Source of the DNA: Ophiothrix spiculata
Taxonomy: Eukaryota; Echinodermata; Ophiuroidea; Amphilepidida; Ophiotrichidae
Assembly (NCBI GenBank): GCA_000969725.1
Contig: JXSR01S061424.1
Length of the DNA stretch: 27,453 nt
Reading direction: 5' to 3' (one strand)
The notes under the pieces are model-generated. The model was not told where the DNA came from. It saw only the letters and a list, made by a program, of their open reading frames with translations, and did not search any database. Made by a program: the position numbers and the translations under genes. Shown one piece after another: positions 10,430 to 21,300 of the stretch; position 1 is the stretch's first letter, and each line of letters opens with the position of its first letter.

Positions 10430-11300
10430 ACTTAATGATGAAAAAAGAACCTCTATGTATTATCATTGATTATGGGTGATTTTAATATAGACCTATTAAA
10501 AGTAGACAGGGATGAACCTTCTCACCAATTCCTTGAATTAATCTATTCATATTCATTTATCCCTACGATATAAAAATAACATATAAGAATAACTAGACTA
10601 CAGCGACAATAATTGATATTATTTTACCAAACGACGAAAACATGATGAAAATTTTCAATTGATGTTACTAATCTAACCGACCATTATGACAACTGACTTA
10701 GATATAACTTTTCCCTCGGTGAAAAATAAAAGTTGTGTATAAAAGAAAACACACTGGTGGAAATATTTCTAAACTAAGATAAACAAAAATCAAGTGGCAT
10801 GATATTCTTGAGAATAACGATGTCAATAATGACTATAATAAATTCTTAGACACTTTTAACTCAGCCTATGATGAATGTATTCCTTTAAAAAGATGTACCT
10901 ATAACAAAAAGAAGGACCCAATGTCCCCTTGGATTTCTAAAGGACTGTTGAAGAGTATAAACACTAAAAATAAAATATTTAAGCAATATTACTCACCTAT
11001 TGAAGAGCGGCTTCAAAAATTTAAAACTTTAAGACAATTTGAGTATTATAATGCGCAAAGCTATAAAGAAAGTTTTTTTTTCATGAAGTTTAAACGTACC
11101 GTAGTATAAAGATAGCATGAAACAAACATCGAATGATAATAATAGGCCGAGGGAAGAAATCTTGCTCAAGGTAAATTCAGAGACGATAGTGGTAATTATC
11201 ATAACAATCCTGATATTTCAAACAATTTTAATCAGTGATTTCTTTGTAAACATAGGTCCAAAACTTGCTTCTACCATAGACAACTCAAGTACATGTACTT
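10430..11300 (+). pseudogene. Decayed CR1/L2-like LINE: endonuclease end and EN-RT linker
   Basis: MGDFNIDLLKVD (10472 on) is the classic GDFN motif of APE endonucleases; QFLELIYSYSFIPTI follows. In another frame TATIIDIILPNDEN (about 10598-10650) matches the 'ATLIDNIFTN' region. The linker is open from about 10789: WHDILENNDVNNDYNKF, ECIPLKR and PWISKGLLKSI (10927-10960), typical of the region before RT. A final piece, FFVNIGPKLASTIDN (about 11240-11286), is the usual 'YF.NIG..LA..I' signature just upstream of RT. Stops and frameshifts separate these, and the RT itself is missing. This is not a continuation of the preceding LINE, since endonuclease sequence begins anew here. Confidence 0.8.
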
Positions 11301-12146
11301 TATTACGACTACACAGCTAGATTATTATGACTGCTACATTGCTGTAGCATTGGATGAGCAGCGCTGCTCATCCGTACTTGCCTACAGTATCGGGGGTCAA
11401 AAAACACTTTGGTCATCTTATCTCTGTACCACTTGCGTAGCATTAACGCTGGTACCTTTATTAGTGCTACAGTACTGTACCTTCATTATCACCCGCAAAT
11501 AACGCTGTAGCAGCGCTGTAGCACTGACGGAAAATTAATAGCGGAAGCTAGTTGTCCGCCTTGAATTTAATCGCGTTTTTAGGGATCGACGTTCTATCAC
11601 ATTTATTGCGTTCGCAGAATCTGAACTTCGTAATTAAAAATACAATATTAAATCACTCGGACAACGTGTTGCCAAGAATTTATTGTGAGTATCATCATTG
11701 GATTCATTGCAATAAATACATAATATTTTATTACATAGCTATGTGAACTTAAAAATACTTTATATTTCTTCAAACAAATGATATAAAGGTCTGTCAAATG
11801 AATAATAAAATGTTTAAACGGAAGCTCGAAAAACTCCATTTATTTACGCGACAGTAATCCAGTTCACTAAACTAAACAACTGGCAACATTGACTTGTTCT
11901 TTTCACGTGTTTCGTGGTGTTTATGGCGGTGTCGTGTCAAGGTAACCAAAGAAATTTCATTATTTTTCCTTAAATCGTTCAGAATATTGCATGACATTTC
12001 AAAAAATGAATTAAAGGAGTTTAAATAAAATAATATTTCGATAAGTAATACATGATATTGTATTCGATGGTGACGATTATTGATGGATATTGAAGCGTTG
12101 TTTATTCAATTTACAATTCATGAATTGTCTAGACTAATAGATTGCT
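11301..12146. other. No gene recognised; short palindromic cluster at 11330-11540
   Basis: Immediately after the LINE fragment, GCTGTAGC/GCTACAG-like words recur. A perfect 22-bp palindrome lies at 11352-11373, centred on AGCGCT and flanked by GGATGAG/CTCATCC. A related GCTGTAGCAGCGCTGTAGC stands at about 11503-11521. These could be remnants of an inverted-repeat element, but no terminal repeats or target duplication could be set. The rest (11540-12146) shows nothing I can name. Confidence 0.45.
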
Positions 12147-12150
12147 TTAA

Positions 12151-12497
12151 AGGTGCAATTCATGATTTTGATGTGGCCTCTTTTCTAGCTATATAAAAAG
12201 AAGAGTACAACATTAATATATACTGAAAATTTCACTTGATTCCGACCGTTCGTTTCCAAGTTACAAACTTTTAAGCATTTTGAAAATCCCCATAGACTAC
12301 TGTGTTGTAATTACTGTCGGGGCCCCGACAATAATTAGAAAATGACACATTTTCTCGCATTTCTCAAAAATGCAAGCACATATGAAAGAATGGTTTGGGG
12401 ATCGTAACATGCACCACTTGAGAATTCTTATAAGCTAAAAAACTCGAATTTGATAGAGGTGACCTTGAGGGTGAAAAGTGGATCATGAATTGCCCCT
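12151..12497. mobile_element. TTAA-flanked short inverted-repeat element (Kolobok- or piggyBac-like MITE)
   Basis: TTAA at 12147-12150 and 12498-12501 flanks inverted ends: left AGGTGCAATTCATGAT, right (opposite strand) AGGGGCAATTCATGAT, 15 of 16 matching. TTAA targets with AGGGG ends are typical of Kolobok elements; piggyBac also uses TTAA but usually has CCC ends. The centre holds a perfect palindrome at 12316-12329 (GTCGGGGCCCCGAC). There is no coding capacity, so it would need a transposase supplied elsewhere. Its design matches the element at 19983-20230. Confidence 0.75.
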
Positions 12498-12501
12498 TTA
12501 A

Positions 12502-13399
12502 ATTGACGTTTTCAAATTTATGCCCCACCGAGCTACCTCATGTGCTTTTTAAGTACATATTATTAAACATTTTTCTGCATAAAAACTATAAAAGTTGTGT
12601 AGGTAGTGAATTATACATATCGAACATACACGAAATCACTAGTAAAGGCTATCTTTAATATAAATAAGCTCCCTGAAAATCGCGTCCAGAATTATCAAAC
12701 AATTGCGCTTCTACTCAGTCCGTGCGTACGCGTAATTCAAAATTTAAATCAGCTGACGCACGACGATCGTTATGACTGGTCAATTTTCCCCAGTGAAAAG
12801 AACTTTGCGTGATGATCGCGGGAACAACCTATCACATCCAACTGCGTGAATTGCACTGTGTTGCGTACGGCGCAGAGTGCTGCTTGACAACACGCATTAA
12901 TGAGTAAAAAACCCGCGAAACGGGGAGCTTATTTCTGAGATTGACTTTAGTAGTAGATAAGAACTGTAAACAAATGATTTTAGTCACGTGAAGAAAATCT
13001 TTTCACTTTTACGCGTCTTGTGCGCCGAGGTTAAATTTCAAACGCAACTCAAGCGATACTCTTGAGATCGCGTGATTTGACAGAAGTGACAGTGTTGATG
13101 TTGTTGCGTGACTTGATGATCGATTTGATTGGTTTGTTGTTCACGCACAATGCAATATGATCCCGCCCAGAATGAAAACAGAAAAGGTTTGTTTCAGGTG
13201 ACTATAATTATAATTGGTTATTCATATTCACATTCACAGTACTACACTACACAGCATAAACTTTGCATGAATCATGATTATAGTTTCTCTCAGAGTTGTT
13301 TTTCTCTCATTCACAGACCGTTTTTTCTTTACAACGCTTGTAATAATGTAAATTGTTGTCAAGAGTCTGCGTACCGATTCACTTATTTATGCAAGTATT
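12502..13399. other. No gene recognised; locally CpG-richer stretch
   Basis: Around 12710-13140 CpG dinucleotides are noticeably more frequent than in the surrounding AT-rich DNA (for example CGCACGACGATCG, GCGTACGGCGCAG). This could be a promoter-like region, but no convincing first exon follows on either strand. The open frames here lack recognisable features. Confidence 0.35.
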
Positions 13400-13407
13400 T
13401 TGAAGAT

Positions 13408-14509
13408 CAGGGTTTTTTTTAAGCGGGAGCCGGCAGTGTGCAAATTAAAGAAAAATATCTGGTAATCCTGCGGATTACCAAGTCTTTAAATCTGGTAATC
13501 CGCAAACATTTTTGGTAATCCGTAATTTGCCGCCGAAATAAGAAAAATCATAATTGAATTATGATCAAGTGATTTTTTACCCAATAAAGCCAACACAAAT
13601 GGGTGAGATATTCAAAAGTACCTAAGAAATCAACAAATGTCATACCCAATATGCAAATAAGGTTATTACAATATTATTTTATCATACCTTAACATTAATT
13701 CCCCAAATCACTTATCAAACATGAATTAAAAATCACAGAACTACATGTATATCAAGATACAGGCCTACCTATTCAGAGCATCTGGCTTTTTTTCTTTCTT
13801 ATTTGCCTTTATGCCAAATTTAGATGAATCTTGAATGTAAAATATGCAAATTAACTCTTAATAATTTACTTTTTATCATTTGTTGCAAAAATAATGATTT
13901 TCTAAATTTTGAAATGAAGTTATGATGACTTAAAAGTCTTAATTTGGCAAAAAACAAAGATGACAATTTAACACCACAGAAAATATATATTACTGTAAAT
14001 ACTTGATCAGGATCACTTTAGTTAATGTGACATACAGGGCTTGAGAAAATGCCCTAGCAGCCATAGCACTTAGGCTGTATTGAATTCTCTGATAGGTGAT
14101 AGATGACTTGGTCTTGAAAATGGCTTTGAGATACCAGTTACCACATCATAATATGTCCGATTTTAGGTTGAAAACGAGCATCAGAAACGAAAATATCCAA
14201 CGAATTAGACCTTGGAAATAGGTGGAAAAGGTACTCAAAATCAAGCTCAAGTTCATGGAAAGTGAATCTGGGCGTCCCACGGATTACCTGCTGTGAAATT
14301 CTGGTCATCCGACCTCAATTTTGGTCGTCAGGACGCCCGGATTACCACTTAATTTGCACACTGGCCGGGCTCCATTTACCCAACGGTTCTCTAATTTTGG
14401 CTCCCGGTCTTCCCAATATATTACACTGGAAGCCACAGTACCAGGCTCCGTTTTCAACTCCAGGAGCTCATTTTGGCTCCCGGTTCAGGCTTGCTTAAAA
14501 AAAACCCTG
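13408..14509. mobile_element. Non-autonomous hAT-type DNA transposon, 1.1 kb
   Basis: The termini are perfect 17-bp inverted repeats, CAGGGTTTTTTTTAAGC at 13408-13424 and its reverse complement at 14493-14509. They are flanked by an exact 8-bp target duplication TTGAAGAT (13400-13407 and 14510-14517). CAGGG ends and 8-bp duplications are the signature of hAT. Subterminal sequence is also related in inverted orientation (GGGAGCC, CAGTGTGCAAATTAA, TGGTAATCC). TGGTAATCC recurs at 13460-13520, including an inverted pair around TGC at 13460-13480, and may be transposase-binding repeats. No transposase (no RING/BED finger or hATC motif) is encoded. Intact TIRs and duplication argue for fairly recent insertion. 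Confidence 0.85.
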
Positions 14510-14517
14510 TTGAAGAT

Positions 14518-15207
14518 CATGATTTGTCGTGTTGATTACTATTACAAATCCCACCGCTGCCACCAAAATGGCAATTTATGGTCTATTTTTGACATTTTTT
14601 CAAAAAATAAGATAAAAATCAAAAATTTGAGAAAACCGTTCCTACATGTAGACATTTGTTTCTAAATTCCAATAAGCTTAAAAGTTCAAAATTTCATGAA
14701 TGCAAATTTTAGGCTTTCCAGAAATTTTGGGGCCAAAAATAGTGTTTTTGGCATTTTTAGCCAAAATTGACATTTTTGGTCAAAAACTGATATCATCATC
14801 ATGTTCAGGGTAATAATCCGCTTATAAAAATGTATACTTTCATAAAGTTTATGCATTTATTTTGAAAGTTAGAGTTCAAAAACCATTTATGCCATTTGAA
14901 GGTCTACCCCAGCCTTAAGAGCCGCGTACACAACATGATTTGAGAGGAAAATCAACTTTGTGAAATAGTATATTCATGTTAGTCCTAGAAACTAAAAAAA
15001 TCATTGAACATTTTTTAATCATCATTGAATTTTATATTGATGTAAACTATTGCCGCAACGTAAAATATGGTGTTTGAATACAGTCAGGTATGCTAAAGCA
15101 CTTCAATAATCCAACTATAAATCTACTGACTCTTAAGTTGCTAGTTTGAACATAAAGCTGGACATGATTATATGAATTCTTTTGACATCAAAATCACAGC
15201 ACTAGTG
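14518..15207. other. No gene recognised
   Basis: AT-rich DNA with imperfect self-complementary phrases (CCAAAAATAGTGTTTTTGGC, then GCCAAAATTGACATTTTTGG at about 14730-14780). No reading frame, RNA gene or paired terminal repeats can be supported. Confidence 0.4.
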
Positions 15208-15366
15208 GTAAAGTAAAAAGCACTCGTTTTGGAACTGGTACTCGCTTTAAACTCAAAAACAACTTGTTTTAGCACTTGTTTTGAAAACGAGTACTAAATC
15301 AAATCGTAAAATGGGTACCAAAATGATGAGTGCCAGTTCCAAAACGAGTGCTTTTTAGTACTTTAC
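15208..15366. repeat. Fold-back inverted repeat (~160 bp), possible MITE
   Basis: Left arm 15208-15244 and right arm 15325-15366 are near-complementary, sharing AAAAAGCACTCGTTTTGGAA. The right arm carries three extra bases near its outer end (GTAAAGTACTAAAAAG against GTAAAGTAAAAAG). The centre has a second partial repeat, GCACTTGTTTTGAAAACGAG. No target duplication is visible, so the class is open. Confidence 0.65.
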
Positions 15367-15401
15367 AAATTAATTGCAAGAAAGTTAAGTGATTTTTTAC
15401 C

Positions 15402-15826
15402 CAAAATATCTGGCAGTGGTATTGGTACCACTGCCAGAAGCAAGCTCTGCAATCAAACCTGTCGCATTTATACTGCACATACCCAATATCCCAAAAAATA
15501 TCATATTTATCAGTTACGAAAGTTCTGCAACACACTCCACAAACATGACCAAGTCAAATGATATTTATAATAAATTTACTTAATTTAAACACTTCCCGAA
15601 GTTGTTAGTCACACAAAAATGATGTTTTTTTAAGATATGTTCACAAATGGTAACCATGTAAACAAACAATACATACCGTTTGATTTTTCTGATCCGAACA
15701 GTGCGAAACATTTATGTTTTTTCAAGTACCATTTGTATTATTTAATTTATGCACAAATGGGCGGTTTGTGATAGACTTTTCTATACAACTTGCCTCGAGC
15801 CAAAAACGTTGTGTTTCTCGAGCAAG
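15402..15826. repeat. Dispersed ~450-bp direct duplication, copy 1
   Basis: This is collinear with 16888-17372. Shared blocks include AGAAGCAAGCTCTGCAATCA, CTCCACAAACATGAC, GTTAGTCACACAAAAATGAT, TTTATGCACAAATGG and GTTTCTCGAGCAAG. It begins with a perfect 13-bp hairpin: TCTGGCAGTGGTA (15409-15421), loop TTGG, TACCACTGCCAGA (15426-15438). Copies differ by substitutions and small indels. No shared uninterrupted reading frame exists, so this is probably a repeat family rather than duplicated exons. Confidence 0.8.
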
Positions 15827-16187
15827 TGATTTTATCCACTTTTTAAAAATTGAGATTGGAAAACTGAAGTTACCAATTGACTTTGCATTGGCTGAGCCGC
15901 TTCCCATGAACCATTGTTTTTTTTATTCAAGTCAAACTGTCATAGTTTTGTTTCTGTTCAATCTAACTTGACCAAACTTCAAAGTATTAATGTTTTAGCT
16001 TTGAAATGACACCAAAATCATTGCAATACCTTGAATATATTTGGAAATATAACAAAATATCAAGCATAACATGTCAAAAAATGTAACAAAACCACCCTTT
16101 TTGATGTTGAGGACAAAATGCACGACCATTTGTGTTTTGCCATCTATCGGGATATTACATGAATATAAAGATTCAGGAATGCTGCTC

Positions 16188-16336
16188 ATTATTGTTGTTG
16201 GATTTAATTTGTGAACGCGTGTCTGTAGAGAAATACGCAGTGGTCTCTGACGCGAGCGTACATTTTCAAGGTTGTTTTGTTTGCGTGTACGCTCTAGACC
16301 CCAATGACGCGTTCAAGAATTAAATCTAACAATAAT
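16188..16336. mobile_element. Short inverted-repeat element, 149 bp, class unknown
   Basis: The ends pair as ATTATTGTT...GGATTTAATT..TGAACGCGT (16188-16220) against the complement of ACGCGTTCAAG..AATTAAATC.AACAATAAT (16307-16336), with a few mismatches. CpG-rich subterminal text (GACGCGAGCGTAC and GTGTACGCTC) pairs partly inside. No target duplication is apparent. Confidence 0.6.
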
Positions 16337-16367
16337 AGTACATGTACATTTTTTTGTTCCGGTATTG

Positions 16368-16577
16368 CAGGGCTTCATTTTTGAAAAATGCTGAAGAGCT
16401 ATAAATTGCACTCCTGAAAATTCTAAGGCGAGTGGTCAGGAGAGTGATTTGAGGTCACACTATATATATTAGCTGCTTCTAGCAGTTCGAGGTGAGCTAA
16501 ATATTGCTCTCCTAAGAGACTGTTTAGGCGAGCATAGGAGAGCAATCACTCTAGCTCGCCTTAAAAATGAAGGCCTG
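16368..16577. mobile_element. Short hAT-like inverted-repeat element, 210 bp
   Basis: Left end CAGGGCTTCATTTTT (16368-16382) and right end, on the opposite strand, CAGGCCTTCATTTTT match at 14 of 15. TATTG directly abuts both ends (16363-16367 and 16578-16582), a 5-bp duplication. The 8-bp windows usual for hAT do not match. It may be a hAT subgroup with shorter duplications or another CAGGG-ended class. The interior repeats GCTCTCCTAAG, GGCGAGC and GGAGAGCAATCACTC in both orientations. No coding capacity. Confidence 0.7.
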
Positions 16578-16582
16578 TATTG

Positions 16583-16887
16583 GTTAAACACTAGGCATCA
16601 TAAAGTATATACGAGGAATTACAGAGTGATCAGAGTATTAGGTCTTTGGTTTCTCAGACTGGCGTATGTCATGATGTAGCTAGTATAATCATATTAATTA
16701 AAGATCTTGTCACGCATTGTTTTAACATCACCATATAAAGCCTAAATTGAAATATTCTTGTATCTTGTAAATGTACATATGGCAACATAACCAAACAGAC
16801 TTCATCGTATGAATAATGAAATAAACGTATACATAACAAGTTAATCTAACAAACACATGACAAATAATATACAGGATCAGACTTATC
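16583..16887. other. No gene recognised
   Basis: AT-rich spacer between the 210-bp element and duplication copy 2. I see no supported reading frame, RNA gene or repeat. Confidence 0.4.
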
Positions 16888-17372
16888 CGAAATATCTGGC
16901 AGTGGTATTTGGTACCACTGTCAGAAGCAAGCTCTGCAATCAAACCTGGCGCATAAGTGCACATACCCAATATCCAAAAAAATGATCATATTTATCAGAT
17001 ACAAACTGCAACACTCCACAAACATGACAAAGGATATAAATTTATAATAAATTTACTTATCATAAATACTTCCCGAAATTGTTAGTCACACAAAAATGAT
17101 GTTTGAAGATATGTTTACAAATGGTAACTATGTAAACAATCGAAACATTACATTTGATTTCTCTGATCAGAACAGTGCGATTTTCATAAATGTAATTCAA
17201 AAAGGTTCCTTTCATGAATATGGAATAAAACATTTCTGTTTGTTCAAGTACCTGTTCAAGTACCGTTTGTATTTTTCAATTTATGCACAAATGGCCTTTA
17301 TGTGATAGGCTGTACTACACAGTTTGCCTCAAGCCAAAAACAAAGTTTTTTGGCTTGTGTTTCTCGAGCAAG
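16888..17372. repeat. Dispersed ~480-bp direct duplication, copy 2
   Basis: Same orientation and order as 15402-15826, about 1.49 kb downstream. The starting hairpin has decayed (ATTTGG loop, one arm mismatch, TACCACTGTCAGA). This copy has about 60 bp more, including a small internal duplication (TTCAAGTACC repeated at about 17242-17264). It ends with GTTTCTCGAGCAAG followed by unrelated sequence. The open frame 17096-17305 is interrupted in copy 1 and is not supported as a gene. Confidence 0.8.
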
Positions 17373-17749
17373 ATCGGACCAAAACGAAGCTAGTGGGTTG
17401 AAAGGCCAGGAGCTTGTTCTGATTTTTCAAACTTCATTTTTACATGTCGCATACCTGTTGAGTCTCCTGATTTAGGCGAGAATCATATGTCCTCTTGATA
17501 GGGTTTTCATATGAAGCCAAATCTCCATTTTGGGAAATTCTACCACATTGTAATTTGTCCTGCTAGCGCGCAAATTTCTTATAGGTGGCAATGTATTGTT
17601 GTATTTAAAACAAATGGTAGAAACGTTTTTAAAATATATATTTTGTATCACATCATGCAAGGCGCTCCATTAAAGCATTTGACGGGAGCAGGGTGGCTAA
17701 TAAGAACTCGCTCTCCTCAAACGGAAATCTCTGCACTCAGGAGGTCCAA

Positions 17750-18156
17750 TAGCCTGTTTCTACTTAAGTATGCTTACCCGGGTAATGCCGATAATTTTAA
17801 GAAACCAGGGTCATTCAGTAGAAACACAGTAATCAGTTTATTCAAAATCATTGTAAGACAATTAATTGTGTATTGTACCCACCTCTGGAGGTGGTTATTG
17901 GCCTTTAAATAACCTGTAGCAATCAAGTAGAAACAGTACCGGTTATGAGAATCCGATTATCACAATGCATCGCCTCGCAAAAAGGTCAATAAACCTGTAC
18001 TTTTCGTACATCAGGCGTACACGGTATTTCAAGTGCCAAACCAAAAATAATCGGATTCTGTCGTGACTGTATAAACAGAGCGGTGTAAGTGCAACGAGGT
18101 TTTCTTGCACGATAAACATGATCGATTCTATCTAACATTTCAGTAGAAACAGGCTA
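17750..18156. mobile_element. TIR element, ~400 bp, flanked by TA
   Basis: TA (17750-17751), then GCCTGTTTCTACT (17752-17764), pairs exactly with AGTAGAAACAGGC (18142-18154), then TA (18155-18156). This fits a TA-target element, but the TA could instead belong to the TIR. A second exact inverted pair lies inside: AGAATCCGATTAT (about 17949) and ATAATCGGATTCT (about 18048). The 133-codon open frame 17511-17912 runs across the left border and is not a gene. Confidence 0.65.
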
Positions 18157-18261
18157 CAAGTTTCAAATTTAAGCTGAATTAATCGGTCAAACCGTTGGTG
18201 GGCAATTTCACATTCCACACATTTTTTTAAAACAGGACATTACTCTGACAGCCATGAAATT

Positions 18262-18320
18262 TCACAAGGGTTCTGACAAAAATATGAGCAACATTTCATT
18301 ACCAAAATTATAATAAACAT
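18262..18320 (-). CDS. Tentative last exon h of transposase-like gene
   Basis: A good pyrimidine tract and acceptor (CATATTTTTTCAG) begins an exon that continues the phase of exon g (G plus AT makes Asp). It encodes VYYNFGNEMLLIFLSEPL and ends at TGA (18264-18262). No AATAAA follows nearby, and the frame stops early compared with what I recall of related proteins, so this could be a spurious or decayed exon. Confidence 0.4.
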
Positions 18321-21300
18321 CTGAAAAAATATGAAAAAGGTTATAACAATTGCACCATGCAACCTTTTTGCTCTATCGAAACAGTTTTGTAAAAAAGCAA
18401 TATCCACAATGGCCAATTATTTCAATGTTTCGTCATCATGCTCTACCGTTTAAGCAATTCAAGATCTTTTAAACTGCTGACCATATTTTCTCAGTTTTGA
18501 AAAATAACCAAAATACATTGAAATGTAATAGGCCTAGGCCGTATATGCCACTCCTGTGGTTACAAATTTGACATTTACTTTTCAATATGAAACCTTTGTA
18601 CAAAATAGATCTTGTTTTTACCTGGAGTTGTGACATGTATGAACTTTATGAACTTGTTTATGATTGAAAACCCTGGTATGGTTCCTCTGTAAAAAAAAAT
18701 CTGTTGTGGAAAAAATGATTCAGTTTACCTTTAACGGGAACAAATGATTGTTTATAAGTAATGGCATAAGTTGGAATCAGTTCATGGTTTGTTTGCAAGC
18801 TGTAAATTTGGGATCGGTACTTTTTTTCCAATGGGGCTGTTTCCTCGTCTGAATTCCTTGTGTATCTCTTGCATCGTATCCAATCCAGGTGGATCTCTTC
18901 TGTTACATTTACATATTTGTTTACCAGAATCTTAAATCCATCGACAAAGACAGCATGAAAAACCTGTGAACATAAATCGAAAAATTTATGGAAATTATAA
19001 TTCATCGATTTTAACCATTATATGTGCTATTTAGTGTGTGACTGCATTCACAAATTAATAATAAAAAAGAACATGAATATTTATTGGTTTACAAAGATAT
19101 GAGTGGGAGAAAATTATTTGTCATTAAACAGTTGAAGTGTAGGCAAGACTACATGTAAGCAGTCTAATTGTAATTTTATTGGCTCATTTAGCTAACAGAC
19201 AATGTATTTCAATGAAAAAATATGTATGATTTTTTTTTAAGTATGTATTTATAAAATACAACAAAACTCAACATTTGATGAGTCCGTGATGTATTTTAGT
19301 GAGTTTGGGACTCGGAAATGCAGCTATGCTCGTTAAGCTTCGACCAGTGCAAGTTCAAAAAGCAAAGAGTGAACACTGGTTTGGCCTATACAGCAGGTCT
19401 ATGTTATGCAATGTATGTAAAGAAACTGAAATTCTAATGACATGTACCTCTCCGTTTTTTGTGTAACTAAATGTGTCGTCCACATTTACCAATGTGTCAC
19501 CTCTGGCCCTTACAGCATGACTGGTTGTGGCATTGCATTTCATTAATTCATGTGCTACAAGACGATGCTTTGCTTCTGGATTCCATTTATGAATGGCAGA
19601 CTCCAGCTCCTTGGTTTGAAGTATGGTAGTTAATGAATACCGCTTCAAGCTGCCAGAAAACTCTGTTGTCTTCCCCTAATTGAAATGGAGAAATCAATAA
19701 TTTGCTAAAAATAGATGTTATCAAAAATTGCAGGGAAAGTTAATTTCATCTGCAGTAAATCTGATATTTCAAATGCCTTTGTCTCACAAGAGGTACAATG
19801 TAAGTGCACTTGACTAATGAGTTCGTCTTGACCAAAATTGCTACGCATACTTCCTACCCTAGGCATGTAGTCAGCTCAAGGGCTATCCAAGGTCACTTTA
19901 CATTCATTTCAAGGTCACTGCTATAACATGTAAACAATGACCAGACTATATGATTGTGAATAGCATTACAATGTATGGTTAAAGGGGATTGGACACAATT
20001 TTGAAATTTTATTTGAGGATGATTGACACTTCATATCCTAGACAAAAACTCAATAAATATCGGGAAAATTTTGATCAAAACCTGCAGAAAGTTAAAAATC
20101 TTAAATTTATGTTTTTTGATCACCTTGTATAACCCACCACTATTATTACTGCTAATACTTCAAATGATGGAAAAATCTCAAAAAGCTAGGGAAAAGTTTG
20201 GGGATGATGCTGAACTTGTCCAATGCCCCTTTAAGATCAAATGGCTTTGCAGACTGCCATATACTAAATCTGTAGGGGAGCAATGAACATTAACTTTCTC
20301 ATCTTATTGGTATTGACAAATTTTAAAGGCAGTTGTAGGCCTATTTACCTTTCTCAATGAACTAGGCTGGTAAATTTCTTTCGATTTATCCACCTCTGCA
20401 AAAAGGTATCGTTTAACCTTTTGATGATCCGCTAGCTGTAATATGGCAGCTCCAGCACTTTCACTGTAATCGAAAGCAAATGTAACTTTGTGGTGCAATA
20501 ATTCATTGATATACATGTACAATGTATCTGGAATTGTTTTTAAGTCAGTGCATAATATTAACATACAAACATTTTGTGTTATTTATGTTTGTTTGCTATA
20601 TGACAGATGTTATATTAAACCTTGAGAAATAATTCAAATAGAAGTTATAACAACTGAAGTGGAATTCTTTCGGGTATCAATTGGACTTAAATGTTAATGT
20701 TCACATTGTTTAATAATTGAGATCTGACTGCGATTTTCTTTTTAAATGGGCATACTAATTCGGTTCTTTCTAATATTTCCTCACCTGCCATTCGTTCCAA
20801 CCCATTGGCCTCCTAACATGATGAATTTCAAATTTTGAAATGATGAAAATCTGGCTGCAATGTCCCGTGAGGGAGCTTGATGGTTGCTGAAGATGTTTGC
20901 TAACCGTACAATACCATTCCAAGTTTCACATCTGCAAATAAATAAATATTATTAAAATTGAAATGAAAGTGTTTATTATTTCAGATCAGTATCAACAAAT
21001 AAAAATATACTTACAATTGAAATTAAATGAAAGTGTTTATTATCATTTCAGATTAGCAGTTATCAACGTCGGGTTAAGAAGGTCATTGCGATTACAAAAG
21101 AGGAACAGTGTTCACAGTTTGGATTTGTCTACATACAGATTGCACGGATAGCATTCTCAAATCCAACACTGAACATGTGAGGGATGAGGGGCAATATCAA
21201 CCTAGTCACATTTGAGTGTCATCTTAGGAAATCGTCCAGTAAGTAATATTTCTTTGATTGGACCTTTTTAAAATTTGTTGTTTTTTTTTATTATTTTTAC

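Noticed and set aside
12710..13140. CpG-richer stretch as a gene promoter
   Set aside because: No first exon, start codon context or transcript-like structure follows on either strand; only composition supports it.
17511..17912. Longest open frame in the window (133 codons, plus strand)
   Set aside because: It crosses the left border of the TIR element at 17750, has no recognisable motif and no supporting splice sites; it appears fortuitous.
20464..20527. Longer version of exon e using the TTCCAG acceptor at 20528
   Set aside because: It is open in the same frame, but its phase does not match exon d (a stop follows in the joined frame). The CGATTACAG acceptor gives exact continuity.
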